A stretch of 64,000 bases of DNA from Alviniconcha marisindica. Its lineage: Eukaryota; Mollusca; Gastropoda; Provannidae. Positions 21,300-34,859 of this stretch are shown here, piece by piece. The notes beneath the pieces were generated by a model. It made no database searches. It had not been told where the DNA came from and saw nothing but the letters and a program-made list of their open reading frames with translations. The DNA lies in assembly GCA_018857735.1 (NCBI GenBank), contig JABMCL010000596.1, positions 54,651-118,650 on the forward strand. The letters run 5' to 3'. The number at the start of each line of letters is the position of its first letter. The first letter of the stretch is position 1. Made by a program: the position numbers and the translations under genes.

Positions 21300-22139
21300 T
21301 GAAATTGCATGGATCTGATAACCGGGGCGGGATTATTGCCGGTAAAAACGTACAAAGAGCACTTGCTCACATTATTTTTTTACGAATGTCTGTACTCGTA
21401 TACATTGTACTGTCACAGCCAGATACGCAGCGAAGTACGAACCTCTCTTCAGAATGTGAAAGGTTTCGACCACAAATTCAGCACGATGCTCTGATCGTGT
21501 GAAACCAACAAGTGACCATAGACCCACAGCTGTCAAGTGACCATAGACCCACAGTCATCATCCCCAGCCCCAACTCCCACTAGAGTTTATATGTGAGCGG
21601 GGAGGGGAGTCTTATGTAAGATACCGTTAGAAATCATGCATCTTCCCTCTGGCGAGAGCTTACTTCTGAAGTTACTGAGTGTTTTGTATCCTGCCACTTT
21701 TGTTGACTGCGGGGTCACCTTTGTAAAGCGGAGCTGTTGCTTCACAAAATAGGCCTGTGTTACTGGGTATTGAGGCGAGGCCGTCTAAAGTACCTAGAAA
21801 ATGAGTTTCGAAAAGAAGTTCAGCTGACCAAGTCTTGTTAACAGATCTTTCATCTACACTATCCAAGGAGAGGATACATACCATTATATTCTTTCAAATA
21901 TTGCACAATTTGAAGATACAGCCATTTGGATATCAGCCAATTTAAAAGCAGATTTATGGAGAAGCAAAATTGCAATTCCTATCATGGTATTATTGGTGTT
22001 ACTGCATACCGTAAAGTCAGGATCAAGATGCATACCGTAAAGATCAAGTAAAATCTCCCCATCAGTTTGACACTGAATTAAACATGTAAAACAGTTATCA
22101 TTACTACTACTAGTACTACTTTACTCCTTCGGTACTGTA
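21300..22139. other. Intron, nothing recognised
   Basis: A short direct repeat (AAGTGACCATAGACCCACAG twice, around 21510-21552) is the only structure seen. Confidence 0.4.
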
Positions 22140-22286
<147 letters not shown>

Positions 22287-23329
22287 ATTTTCAGAGTTTG
22301 ATTCATGTGACAAATGAGTGCATGATCAATCCAAGCGCACCTCTTTGGCTATCTGCTGCTGCAGTGGGGAGAGGGGAGGCACAGAGCAGCGAACTACCTG
22401 AACTAGAAAAAGGAAGACAATTGGTGTTAATGCCCAGTCAACCATGTTATATCAGGTCGATTGAACAAAATAAACTAGAAAGCTATATGACGACTTGATG
22501 TAACAGATAGTATGAAAATAATAATAACTCTAATCATAGGGCTGTAGACCGTCTACACGGCGCAAACGGAAGTTTGTGCAGAGTTACGGGCTCTTGGCTC
22601 TAGGGCGTTCAGCGTGTCGTAAACAAAGGCTGTGATTGAGCGCAGTAGGACACTGAGTTAGTCACGGTGTTTAGTGCTGGATTCGTGTTTAAAAGGTTCC
22701 CGAATCAAATGTATGAGATGTCCACTAAGTGTTTCACAACGGAAAGACAAAGCATTTGTGAAAACAATAAAGTGGAGGTGCAAAACAATAGAAGGAAAGA
22801 AATGAGAAGGAAGACAAGGACAGTAAAGAAAAGGACCATTCACTTTTATTCAGTCCGATTCAAAGATCCGGATTTGTGACATATAAATTGTGATCACCTG
22901 AGTGTATGATTGTATTTGTATGTAAACAAATAATATATACAAACACCAGTTTCAACGGTATCATTGTCAATGGGAACGGGCCAAATAAATTCCACGTTTG
23001 TTTTAAACTACTGCTCATTTCCCACTCTTTCCTTAGTCAAAACTTACACCCTCCTGATCTGCTCTTTCATAATAATAATAATGGGAATTTCGTACAAAAA
23101 CCCAAAATGCTTTACAATCAGTCCAACATGAAGTAAAAAATAAAATGTGTAACAATATTAACTTCACAGTCACACGCTCACAGCCTTGTGCACACACTCA
23201 GAAATCCACGGAAATAATTACAAATAACACAGGAAGGGGATTGGGGAGGCTACATATACTGATATAACCCCTGCTGTTCCACAGTTTATGTGTGCATGTG
23301 CATTCCTTCTTCATATATGTATATGTGTG
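22287..23329. other. Intron; LINE-type tail near 23065
   Basis: CATAATAATAATAATGGG followed by AAAATGCTTTACAATCAG near 23065-23120 resembles the reversed 3' tail of a CR1/L2-type LINE. No coding sequence seen. Confidence 0.4.
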
Positions 23330-23347
23330 TGTGTTTGTTTGTTTGTT

Positions 23348-23414
<67 letters not shown>

Positions 23415-23424
23415 GGTGTGTGTG

Positions 23425-23471
<47 letters not shown>

Positions 23472-23753
23472 GAAGTAATGTCTTGTTTTTGTTATGTATG
23501 CCCCGTCTGACTGTATTCTATTAAATGAACATACAAATTGTCTTTTTTTATATATATGCCAAAGTTACTTTTGTTTAGTGTATCTGAGACATTAACACAT
23601 AACAAAGCGTGTGCAAATTTTTTTATTTAACCAAAATTATTCTTTTATTTTGTGTTGATGTAACAACACAAAACAAAAAGCATGTAATGATGGGGGGTAT
23701 GCTTTCATGAGATGACCCACATCAGACGTGGAAAGAGCCGACCGACTCAAAGA

Positions 23754-23823
<70 letters not shown>

Positions 23824-23824
23824 T

Positions 23825-23886
<62 letters not shown>

Positions 23887-23945
23887 CACCCCACAAACAC
23901 ACACACACACACCCCACACCCACACACACACACACACACACACAC
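23330..23945. repeat. Two compound microsatellites
   Basis: 23330-23468 is (TG)n with GTTT units and interruptions. 23756-23945 is (TG)n, (TC)n and (CA)n in a row. The 287 bases between them hold nothing recognisable. Long Cys-Val, Ser-Leu and His-Thr frames come from these tracts. Confidence 0.95.
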
Positions 23946-24299
23946 TCACAAATTTTGGTGACAATTTTCAGAAAGTTTTTACGGAGGTCTGTCAATAATG
24001 GAAAATACCCCCCCCCCCTTCTCCATTATTCTCACCACCATCATCAGCTGAATAATTCAAACAAGTAGTACTATCAGCACAGTTCAGTGCATCTCCATGC
24101 TGAAACGATTGAGTCATAATAATTAGTATTTACCAATATGGTAATGTAATTAACCATAATATTAATAACATATATTTCTGGTGTCCCATCTCAGGTAAAC
24201 CCAAGGTGCTTACAAAAAAGCAAAAGGGAAAAAAAGCCACGAATTGGGGACTATATACACTGCTTCATTATCAATGATTCAGTCACACAGTACGAACAG

Positions 24300-25288
24300 T
24301 CAGTCAGCTGCAAATCTACACGCTACATAATGTCCGGGGGGAAGGGGGGGGGGGGCTGTATACTCACAATCCCACATCACTCTCCCCCCCTTATACTTTG
24401 TATCTCATGTGGCATGTGCATAAATGCACACACATATCATTAATTACTTATATTTCATCACTGTTAATGATTAAGGCTGCTACTTATTCATGATTAAAAG
24501 CACTTATATGTAGGTATGTTAGTACTAGCTAGTAGCTGTAGAACTTTGTAAAAAGAAATTATCTAGTATTTACTGAATCAACAGTTGAATTATGAGTACA
24601 GATTACAATACTACAAAGAATGCTTGCAATTGAAATCTTCACCCCCCCCCCCCCGCCCCCCCCCCTCCCCTCCACGGTCAAGCGTGTACACACTCTCAAA
24701 CGTTATTAAGGCTGGAAACCAAAGGAACCTTTTCTGACTCGGTGTGTTTGTATTATTTGTATAACCGATATAAAGGCTACTTACTCGCTGCTTCACATTA
24801 CTCCAAAAACTCCCCAACCTACACATTTTCTGTTTAATGTGGCATGAACACAAGTACACAAACACATATATATCATTAGTTACTTAAATACTTCGTCAGT
24901 GCTGCTGGTTGTGATGAAAACATTCACAAGAAGATATTCTAGTATTAGTTAGTAGTTGCAGAACTTTGTATCCCCCCTCCCAAAATGCAAGCATTACTGA
25001 ATCAACAATTGAGTTGTGAGTACAGTACTACAACGAATACTTGCAATTCAAATTGTAGGGGTTTTGTATGTGTGTTTTCTCGCTCCAGTTCCACAGTCAA
25101 ATGGAAATACATTCAATATTTCAGCTGCAAACCAAAGGAACGTTTCTCACTAATTATATTTGTATTATTTATTATTTTGTATCAGTAATAAAAATCATAT
25201 GGTTCATGGCAATGCAAGATTGTGATGACCGTTTTCACACAATTATTAAAAGGCTATTTTTAAAACAGTTACAACCCCACATAATTAA

Positions 25289-25382
<94 letters not shown>

Positions 25383-25490
25383 CACACGCACTTTCTATTT
25401 CATGTGCCATGTGCACAAACACACACACGCACGCACACACACGCACGCACGCACGCGCGCGCGCGCGCTCGCGGCGCACACACGTATATA
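24300..25490. repeat. Tandem repeat with about 480-base period, about 2.5 copies
   Basis: The block TAGCTAGTAGCTGTAGAACTTTGT with GAATCAACAGTTGA and GAGTACAG at about 24520-24615 recurs as TTAGTAGTTGCAGAACTTTGT with GAATCAACAATTGA and GAGTACAG at about 24945-25030. The ATGTGGCATG...CACA...ATCATTA block at about 24405 recurs at 24837 and, weakened, at 25398. The copies differ mainly in C-rich and CT-rich tracts. A (CT)n tract at 25294-25379 and a CG/CA tract at 25415-25480 expand the last copy. No coding function. Confidence 0.7.
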
Positions 25491-25619
25491 TATTACAACT
25501 TTAGATACAGTGACTGGGACTTGGAACATAGAAGCACTACTTCTGTTTTTGGACTTTAGAATAAAGTTCAAAGAATCATTATCATCTCTTTGGTATGTAC
25601 CTGACTTGTGATTATGTGT

Positions 25620-26803
25620 TTGTTTGCATAATATCCTGACAGATATGTTTGCACTTGCATGCATGCCACATTTACTTACACAGGCACATCTCAGAGACAG
25701 TTAAATTTAGTAAAGCAACTGCTTCGCTTTATACTAGTAGTAGAACCTTAAAGAAATATGGTTGCGTAATCAGAGACCTTACTTGTTTGGATGAAATTGA
25801 AGCTACTGTTTACACCATCAAGTGACACAGCCTCCCAGAGTGAATCAAACAAATGTTGTACACCTGTGATTGTGAATCTGCAACCAGACAGAATCATTAT
25901 CATTATTGATAATAAAATCATGTTCGCTTGACGCTAAATTTCTGTGTGTGCTGGAGATTAAATGTTGGCGTGATTTAGCCCCCCCCCCCCCCCCCCCCCC
26001 GCCCCCCCCAAAAAATAAAATAAAAAATAAATAAAAATATATATATATTTTTATTATTATTATTTTTTATTAGCAAATAGAACAAATGTTCCAGTTTTAC
26101 AGCTTTCAAATTATAACTAACCTAAAAATCATTCTAGAAAAGAACAAGATCACTTTGCAGAACAAATCAGGTTGGTAGAAAGATGTTTATAGTTAAATAA
26201 ATTACTTGTGTTACTTGTTCTAATGTTTACCTTCTATATTGTTCAAAACTTCAAAGTTCTCGTCCAGCATCTCATGAGCAGAACCGTAGGCAATGTCGTC
26301 AAAATATTAAAAGTGTTCCACCTGAGGAGGTTTCATCACAGAAACTGCAATCATAAGCAATACATTATACTATAACTATAATTATGTAGTGTCGGTGTAA
26401 ATCATTGGCCAAAATGTCAGTCTTTAACAGCATACCTAAGCCTTTGTACCATATGAAATTGTGAATATGACAAACTGTCATTGTTTACAGCTGCACTTGC
26501 AGATTTCTACTAGTATTAGAAGTTAGTTACTGTTGGGTGTTCAAATTACATGTAGTAACTGCTCAGTCAATGGTTATCTTATCACAGATTTTGTGGTTAC
26601 ATGACTAGTATGCAGAATAACGGGGAGATCAGATAGACTGCAGTTTGTTTTCAGCCTTAATATGATTCTATCATCTATGGCTAACTGTGTTAAAAAATAT
26701 TCTTATCACAAACCCCTTCTATCCCACATTAAACAGAGTTGGAAACATACTTCTGCTTTTCTCTTTTCTTTTCTTGTGAATGATTGAAAACTGCATATTC
26801 AAG
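25620..26803. other. Intron; homopolymer C only
   Basis: A run of about 30 C (25979-26009) is followed by A/T-rich low-complexity sequence. No open frame or element recognised. Confidence 0.4.
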
Positions 26804-27516
<713 letters not shown>

Positions 27517-27920
27517 TTAGACTAGCGAGGACAGAAACTGGTCGAGCAAATCAAAACGATACTCAAGCTGCTCAGTCCCGTTGATATGATTGCTGTTTTC
27601 ACCCAGGATAGTGAGAATAAAGTCCTCGTATGGTACAAGTGGCTCCAGAGGTCTACCACCCATGCGAGTCGCAGCCTTTGGCCGAGTCGGATGTCCTTCC
27701 AGCGTTTCTGGACGGCACTGACCGCTCCCTTGCCCGCCAACAGCATTCACGGATTCAGTTATTCTCGTCCACGCCTCTCTTTTCTTTAGCACAACGCTGT
27801 CAGTTTTTAATGACTGCTTTAGCAAGCCTTAATTTCCTTGCACATCTTCCAACTAACATATATTTTCTCTATCCGAGAAACTGGCTTTTTTCAGTCTTTT
27901 CACAACCGCAGAACTTGCTT
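27517..27920 (-). pseudogene. Degraded Myb/SANT-like (NAIF1/Harbinger-partner) gene
   Basis: On the minus strand broken frames read KKASFSDRE, then after frameshifts KKREAWTRITESVNAVGG, VQKRWKDIRLGQRLR, and TRMGGRPLEPLVPYEDFIL with ILGENSNHING. This follows the layout of the Myb/SANT-like DNA-binding domain of NAIF1-type proteins (SxxE, W-x-x-V/I-x-x-x-V-N, KRWxD, then TGG-x-P and an acidic patch). In PIF/Harbinger transposons such a protein is the partner of the transposase. At least two frameshifts break it. No Harbinger transposase is seen nearby. It could also be a decayed host gene copy. Confidence 0.6.
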
Positions 27921-28305
27921 CTGTAGCAATTCTTGCAGGAAGTTAAGTAAATACCTTTTGGAACCTGCGCAGTGGCTAAAATAACTAAATATAGCGCACT
28001 CGTCTACGTCTTTCTCTCCCTGCGTCACTTTCATGCATCGGCAACTTGCTCGGGCGATAGTTGCAAACTAAGAAGTCAGAACTAATAAGTCATACATGTA
28101 CCCGTCGTAGTTTCCAGCTGGGCCACCATGGCCATTAATGTTTCGGACAACATCTAGTAAACGTCCGCTTACCATTTCAGTCACTTTCGCCCGCGTACCT
28201 TGTTCTCGCCAAAGCTATGCGCACGTGCGCACTTTATGATACGACAGGCCTGATTGGATATGTCTTTTTCGTCACTACACGTCACAACACATCACACAAC
28301 ACACT

Positions 28306-28428
28306 CTTGTCGTCCTAATTTTGTCGCGACAAAAGCGGGGCCGACTTTTGTCGCGACAAAACGTTTGTCGCAACAAAAATATTTTGTCGAGACAAAAATG
28401 ATACTTGTGACAGCTCCCGCTAATGATA
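28306..28428. mobile_element. Truncated copy of the TTTTGTCGCGACAAAA-rich MITE
   Basis: Perfect 16-base palindromes TTTTGTCGCGACAAAA at 28319-28334 and 28346-28361 are followed by variants and by GACAAAAATGATACTTGTGA and CAGCTCCCGCTAATGATA. That end matches the right end of the complete copy at 38892-39176. The left terminal repeat is missing. The remnant stops 23 bases before the exon at 28452. Confidence 0.85.
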
Positions 28429-28451
28429 GTTAAATTTTATTACGGTTCCAG

Positions 28452-28679
28452 ATTTCAAGGAGACTCCCACTGGCAGGTTTGAAGCACTGTTCTGCATCAC
28501 CCAGGACCAGGATTGCAAGCGGGTAATCGACATTCTGCTGAAGGAACTGCGGACTACCTTCCTCTGGCATGAAACCGTCCGTGATGTCGAGACGTTCCAG
28601 AAGCTCGCCGACCACGTACGCCAGGAAATACTTACCAGGTCCTCGAAAATGAACGTGCTTCTTACGCTGTCTGACAAAG
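28452..28679 (+). CDS. Probable linker exon of the PARP gene
   Basis: Bounded by ACGGTTCCAG and GACAAAG|GTGAAT, 228 bases, open throughout in one frame. With phase 1 start it encodes FKETPTGRFEALFCITQDQD, then CKRVIDILLKELRTTFLW, then VETFQKLADHVRQEILTR and a phase 1 end. The composition is that of a folded helical segment, but I recognise no domain. The phase 1 end fits the next exon at 33923 so that a glycine codon is completed. Assignment to the PARP gene rests on strand, order and phase. The opposite strand is also open, an effect of composition. Confidence 0.55.
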
Positions 28680-28681
28680 GT

Positions 28682-29389
28682 GAATATCAAGACGAAATAG
28701 TGAGTGACTGCTAGGAGTAAGACATACTGGACGTGAGGGGATACCCGTGTCTTAATTAGAACAGAAAGGAATGTTGACCATTACGCAAAATGAGCTGATA
28801 AGAGGGTTGTTCATTATGCCATGTCCGCTGCCCTGCCATTTTTAAACTAAATAGGATAATAGTTAAGACTTCTCTCGGGAGAAACTTTAAATCTTCCTCT
28901 ATTAATACACGCAACACTTTATTGACATTCTCAGCCATGAGGTTGTTTGACGTAGTTTAAAATATAATGTCATTAACAGTGCCTAAAAAGATGTATTCCA
29001 AAGCTGAGCACTTTCGTTCGTATATTTATATATGTTTACACATATGAAACTTGGACACAATTGTGTGTAAATCCATGCTGATTTCACATATGCATATGGA
29101 GCCAACTGTCTTTAATACCGCAGTGATTGAAGATGGATTGAGGGATTCATCATTGAGGGTGACTGTCCAGGTTTTCCAATTCATGCATAAATTACGAACA
29201 ACCTGTACTATTTGTGAAAAGATATATTGAAAAAGAACCATGTATAGGCCTATTTATAAATGTGGGAAAGATGTGACGTTACAACTGGCACAGTAAAAAG
29301 AATGTGTACAGTGATCTTAATCCGAGAAAAATCGCGGTACGATGAATAATTATACACCACCTCTTAGCAAATTGACAAGAAAACAGAGC
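28682..29389. other. Intron, nothing recognised
   Basis: Small minus-strand frames at 28756-28938 and 29026-29241 show no motif. The N-terminal part of the mariner element might lie here but is not recognisable. Confidence 0.35.
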
Positions 29390-30174
<785 letters not shown>

Positions 30175-30764
30175 ACCGGATCGCTACTTCCTGTATTATT
30201 GACCTACAAACATTACTTAATGAACAACCCTCGTATCAATGAACGGTTGACAGCTAATACCCTCCATATCAAATATCGCCTTTCTTATCAGGACACCAGT
30301 CCTAATTATTTTTCCAGCAGACTGCACCCTTTTTGCTGGACGAATTTACAGTGCAGCTCGGGGAGGAAGAAAAAAGTTCATACGCCCCAAAACAAAACGA
30401 TTACTGTCATTAGTGTCAGTCTTTCTTTTTGTGCATGTGTTTCCTTGTAAAAATAACAAACCAGCCAGGAATCTACCAGTACATACCAGCGAAAGTCCGA
30501 GATCTAACCAGGCATCAGTAAAAAAATTGACTGCCATGGAGTGTCACAAGTTCGAGGATACCGAAAATAGAGCTGTTATCCGTCAGGCTTGTAGAAAATT
30601 ATGCAGTAGGTGCGAGAGGCAGAAATTTAAGTAGATAACTGCAGGATTGTTCTTTAAACAAATCGCTGTCAGTCAATTAAGCGTCATGTTCTGTTGTACA
30701 CATTTTTTTCAAGACGTTACGTTTGCTGTATCCACTACGCAAGTTCTAAAAAGTGTTTGCGACC
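30175..30764. other. Intron, nothing recognised
   Basis: No element or exon identified; the 73-codon frame at 30413-30634 is without motifs. Confidence 0.35.
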
Positions 30765-31160
30765 CCTGCTATGTGTTCCCATGCCTATGTGTCCCCGTAT
30801 CTGTATGTTAATTCCTATACTTATGTGTCCCCGTACCTATGACTTCCCCTACTTGCATGTTCCAGTACCTATGCGTTTCCGTACCTATGAGCCCCCGTAC
30901 CAATGTGTTCCCGTACGTATGTGTTCCCGTATCTATGTGTCCCTTACGTGCTCCCATACCTATGTGTTCCCGTACCTACTTGTTCCCGTAGCTGTGCGTC
31001 GCCGTACCTATGTGTCCTCATTCCTATGGACCCCCGTACCTATGCGTTCCTGTACCTGTGTTTCCATGCCTGTGTATCCCCGTACTTATGTCTTTCGATA
31101 CCTGTGTGTTCTCACACCTTGTGTTCCCGTACTTATGTGTCCCGGAACCGATCTGTTCCA
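30765..31160. repeat. 16-base minisatellite (GTACCTATGTGTTCCC)
   Basis: About 24 degenerate units of GTACCTATGTGTTCCC. Because 16 is not a multiple of three, the same repeat is read in all frames, which explains the unusually long 302-codon open frame at 30694-31602 (VPVPM, FPYLCV-like repeats). That frame is not a gene. Confidence 0.85.
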
Positions 31161-31266
31161 GCATATTTGTGCCTGCACAGGCACGTGCGTACGTGTGTTT
31201 TCAATATTAGACGAAAAGTTAATAGACTACGGTTTTAACTTAGCATACTTGAGGCAATATGCAGAC

Positions 31267-31269
<3 letters not shown>

Positions 31270-31342
<73 letters not shown>
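31270..31342. repeat. (CT)n microsatellite
   Basis: About 36 CT units. Downstream to about 31970 the intron is T-rich with nothing recognised. Confidence 0.97.
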
Positions 31343-31345
<3 letters not shown>

Positions 31346-31969
31346 GCATGTCTTGTCTCTCTGTCTCAATCCTTGCCATTGTCTATCCCACCCCATCCCC
31401 TTCATTTATTAGACATAAGACTTTTTGTCGATGTAAAAGCATAATAAACGTATCCTGGTGTTGGTTCATTCATTCCTCATCACTATCACACCCATACAAC
31501 AACAATACAACGTTATTACCCAGAACGAGCCATAGTGCTAAATGCTACTATTTAGCACTAAACCTATTCACACATACACAAAAATTCAAAATTACGATTT
31601 AACTTCGAAGGTTTCTCTTACTTTTTTGTTTTGTTGTTGTTGCTATTGTTGTTTTGTTTTTGTTCGTTTTTTTCCTTCCTTCATCCATTTTCCCTTTTTC
31701 AACAATTTACTTTATTAGACATGAACATCTTTACACTGGGTGAAGGATATGTTACCACAGCAATTTTCTCTACATTCATTACTAGGCTTACATCGAAATA
31801 GCTGTTGACGTTAGGTTATGTCACTAAGCTTCCCGGAGCGGTTAAGTGGCCTATCTGAATGGCAACCACAAGATGTACAAAATATTACCATCGGGTTAAT
31901 ATTCATTGACCTATTGTAGCAGCAGCGTGTTATTTTTCAGCATCATTTATTTTTCAAAGATTAATTTTA

Positions 31970-32480
31970 TTTACTTTATTTTCCCATATCTAAATTTGCT
32001 GGTGCACATCTTAGCGATGGCAATCAGGTGGTTGATTGTGCCTAGGTCCGAGGAAGACATAGCTTCATTGTGATATCCGAACAGTGCTGTGATTTTGTCT
32101 ATCTTAATCGATTGGTTTGGTTTGAGAAGTATCTCTTTCAGTACTAGCTTCCAGGCTGGTATAATTTTGCTACATTCAAAGAAGAAATCTTTTGTGTAGT
32201 CTTTCTCGCCGGAACTGCAGGCACTGCATTTTTCCTGATGTTTTGATACCCATCTTGTGTGGAAGTATGTTGACTGATTAGATGTTGTGTAGTACTTTCC
32301 AGTGTAGTACTCTTAGTCTGGTTTCTTTTGTGCTTTTAAAAACTTCTTCCCAGTTTGTGCGATCAATGTCGGCCTTAAGTTTGTGTTTCCAGAGGTTTAC
32401 CGACCAATGTTGTTTTACTTCTGTTAAGAGGTGTCTAAAGTTTTTTACTTGATGCGTTATAGCCAGTTTGTTTTGAATTC
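31970..32480 (-). mobile_element. L1/Tx1-like LINE ORF2 C-terminal fragment
   Basis: On the minus strand: NWEEVFKSTKETRLRVLHWK, VNILPHKMGIKTSGKCSACS, DFFFECSKIIPAWK, ALFGYH and LIAIAKMCTSKFRYGK then stop. This is the C-terminal zinc-knuckle-like region of L1/Tx1-like ORF2 proteins (a ThxTLRxxxWK block, CxxC, an HxFxxC-like site, IAKxxIxKxR). It has an internal stop and frameshifts and is 5'-truncated near 32480. Antisense to the PARP gene. Confidence 0.8.
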
Positions 32481-33125
32481 AAGTCAAGTAAAAAAACACT
32501 TTAACTTCAGAATTTTTAGGTATTCTAGTCTAGCTGTTTCAGATATCTGCTTGCGTGCTTGGTCGTCGTCACTTTAAACTGCATTGAATTTAGATATACG
32601 TTATGGAGCGGCCGGTAGTACGTTCTCCAGTTCTGCCGTTTTCGCTTGCCTCTAACATACAAATTATCTGCTGATCGAGTGACCTAGTTATTGGCGCCAA
32701 GTTTTTCCCGGTTCTTCTCGTCTGTATGTGTTAATTACTGCTGATGTTGACAGAAGAAAAAAAGAAAGAAAAATCTTTTCTTTTGTTTTTTCGCTATAGT
32801 TGCGATTACATTACAAACTTACCTCCAAATAGTCCTCCGATGAAGACTGGCGTGAAATTTCCCTGCGTGGGGGTCAGCTGTCATTACGTAAACAAAGAGC
32901 GCATCCGGTATGGCTCGCCAGTTTGGTCATATATTATCTACTTAAAAAAAAGAGAATATATTTTCAAACATGAGTTTCTTGAATTCCCCCAGTATCTTTT
33001 TCTATATTACACATATGTTGCTCCGCATTCATCGATCTTTCAAAATTTGTCAAAACATAGCAGAAAGGAATTTATCTTAAATGTCAATATTTTTCCACAA
33101 TGTCTCCTGTGTCTCCATGGCTGTA
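32481..33125. other. Intron, nothing recognised
   Basis: The open frame at 32744-33133 (129 codons, AT-rich, starts in a poly-Lys stretch) has no motif and no splice context that fits the gene. Confidence 0.35.
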
Positions 33126-33253
33126 AGCGTTAGCTCGTCTGTTGTTGGCCGGGATGTTATTCGGCTTCCCTACTTCCAATCCTGTTCGACAGCGCCAGAT
33201 GTAAACGGTCGATGGAAGTAGCAGGTTGGAAGTAGGGAACAACAAACGAGCCA
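33126..33253. mobile_element. Short fold-back element
   Basis: CTTCCCTACTTCCAATCCTG near 33166 pairs with CAGGTTGGAAGTAGGGAA near 33221, and outside it TAGCTCGTCTGTTGTTG pairs with CAACAAACGAGCCA. Loop about 36 bases. MITE-like remnant. Confidence 0.75.
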
Positions 33254-33922
33254 CAGCCAGAGGTTCCTGTTTTATTTCTTCTTTTCTTTTGATGGTATTT
33301 GCGAGAGGCCGTTGGTATCGCCGTTCACTTTCTCTCGCGTTCTCACACCACGTCTTTTAGTGACGTCCAACATAACAACACGTAAAACATACGTAAAAGA
33401 CTGAATGAAGTCCACACACGAAAGAAAACTGACAGAGCGACATATAGAGTACAACAACACAATGTGCAGATGCACTCAGTTACATTATTATTTGCAAAGA
33501 AATAAAATGTTAAATGAAACGCTAATTTAATATGATAATACAAAAATATGCGAATTTTCGGGTTGAGCTCTTTTTTCGAGCGACAAAACAACAGTTAAAC
33601 AGCAGTTAAACGGTGAAAAATGAAAATGTACTTAAACACATCACAACTGAAACCGGAAAAGCACCTTTTCGTTATTCACCGTTTAACTTTTGTTTTGGCG
33701 CTTCAAAAATCTTTGCATGTGTTTCATAGTGTCATATTAAATAAGCATTCCTTTCACCCTTGGAAAGTTTGTAATTTTTGAGACAGACAGATAGACAGAC
33801 GGTCCTGGGAAGAAACCGATACTGTCTGTGGATACTTCTTGCTGACTGCACATGATATCAAAACAATTCGCAAACATCCTCGTCAAAACACTGTTTTCCA
33901 TAGTGTTATGCATATGCCACAG
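33254..33922. other. Intron, nothing recognised
   Basis: Contains a small inverted word pair (GTTAAACGGTGAAAAA near 33606; TTCACCGTTTAACTTTTG near 33676) and short AGACAGACAGATAGACAG runs. No coding sequence seen. Confidence 0.35.
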
Positions 33923-34083
33923 GGGTCAGATTGTGTGGCCAGAAGGACATGGTGCAACAAATGCTGTTGATGATTCGAGACAAGATGTACGCCTATGTCG
34001 TGGAGCAGAGCAAACAAGGATGGGCAAAGCGGAAAAGTCTGGGACTTCCAGTTGATACAGACCACCTTCCCAGCTACTGGGCG
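33923..34083 (+). CDS. PARP exon leading into the catalytic domain
   Basis: Ends at a strong donor (TGGGCG|GTAAGT) in phase 0. Encodes GQKDMVQQMLLMIRDKMYAY, EQSKQGWAKRKSLG, and DTDHLPSYWA. The LP-x-x-W-x block just before the ART domain is standard in PARP12/14/15-type proteins. Start choice: CACAG|GGGTC at 33923 gives phase 1, matching the exon at 28452, while GGCCAG|AAG at 33943 would give phase 0. I prefer 33923 on phase. Both acceptors have poor pyrimidine tracts. Confidence 0.6.
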
Positions 34084-34099
34084 GTAAGTCATTATGTTT

Positions 34100-34859
34100 T
34101 GGGGAGCTGTTTATTTCCGAAATTTAAACAAACTAACAAACGAAACAACACTTTACTGTTGGAAAACGATTTTCAACTTTACGCAACCACGGTGTGTCAA
34201 GAACTCATTTTGAAACATTATTACATTAATTATGTGTAATAATAATTTAAATGTATTGTTGGTAATTACCGTGTGTGTCTACTAAATTACCTCGTGTTTC
34301 TAACCTGTGTGTGACCAACAGTGGTCAGCAGCGGTGTTAGCAAAGACCTGACAAGTGAAATTCTCGTGCTAGAAGGTCCATGAAGAACGCGTTGTTGCCA
34401 GCTCAGCTTGTGTTACTGCAAAGACATTATGATGGATAAACATACAAACGAATCTGATTACAGATATTGCAGAATATCGGGGCCCAAAATCCGGTATATT
34501 TGAAGCGCAGATAGGACTACCCGGCTGGCCTAAAAATTATAGACCCATTTTTTTCCCTTTTTTTTCCATTTAAGCAGCCTAAATGCCGTATATAAATGGC
34601 TGCTGCCAATACCGACAAGAGTCTACTGTTCGGGAGAAAACGAACACTTTTACGGTCCGACACCACCACACGTATCACTGAGGACCACAAACAATTCAAG
34701 ACACATCATAGTCAACACAAACGACGAAGAGAGGCACAGGAAAATCTCGAATGGGAAGGGGTGACCAGGTTACTGACACGTCTGCTCACAAACAATGTAC
34801 ACTGCGTCAGTCATGGCGGCTGCAACCAGGCGGCAATCTGACGCCGAAATTACCCACGT
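34100..34859. other. Intron, nothing recognised
   Basis: A basic 81-codon frame at 34596-34841 has no known relatives that I recognise. It may be part of the retroelement suspected next to it. Confidence 0.3.

Noticed and set aside
23288..25559. Many Cys-Val, Ser-Leu, Arg-Glu and His-Thr frames
   Set aside because: Translations of dinucleotide microsatellites.
30694..31602. Longest open frame in the window (302 codons)
   Set aside because: It is a 16-base minisatellite followed by a CT tract. The repeat length not divisible by three keeps all frames open and similar; there is no domain.
32744..33133. 129-codon + strand frame as a possible PARP exon
   Set aside because: AT-rich, begins in a poly-Lys run, no domain signature and no matching splice phase.
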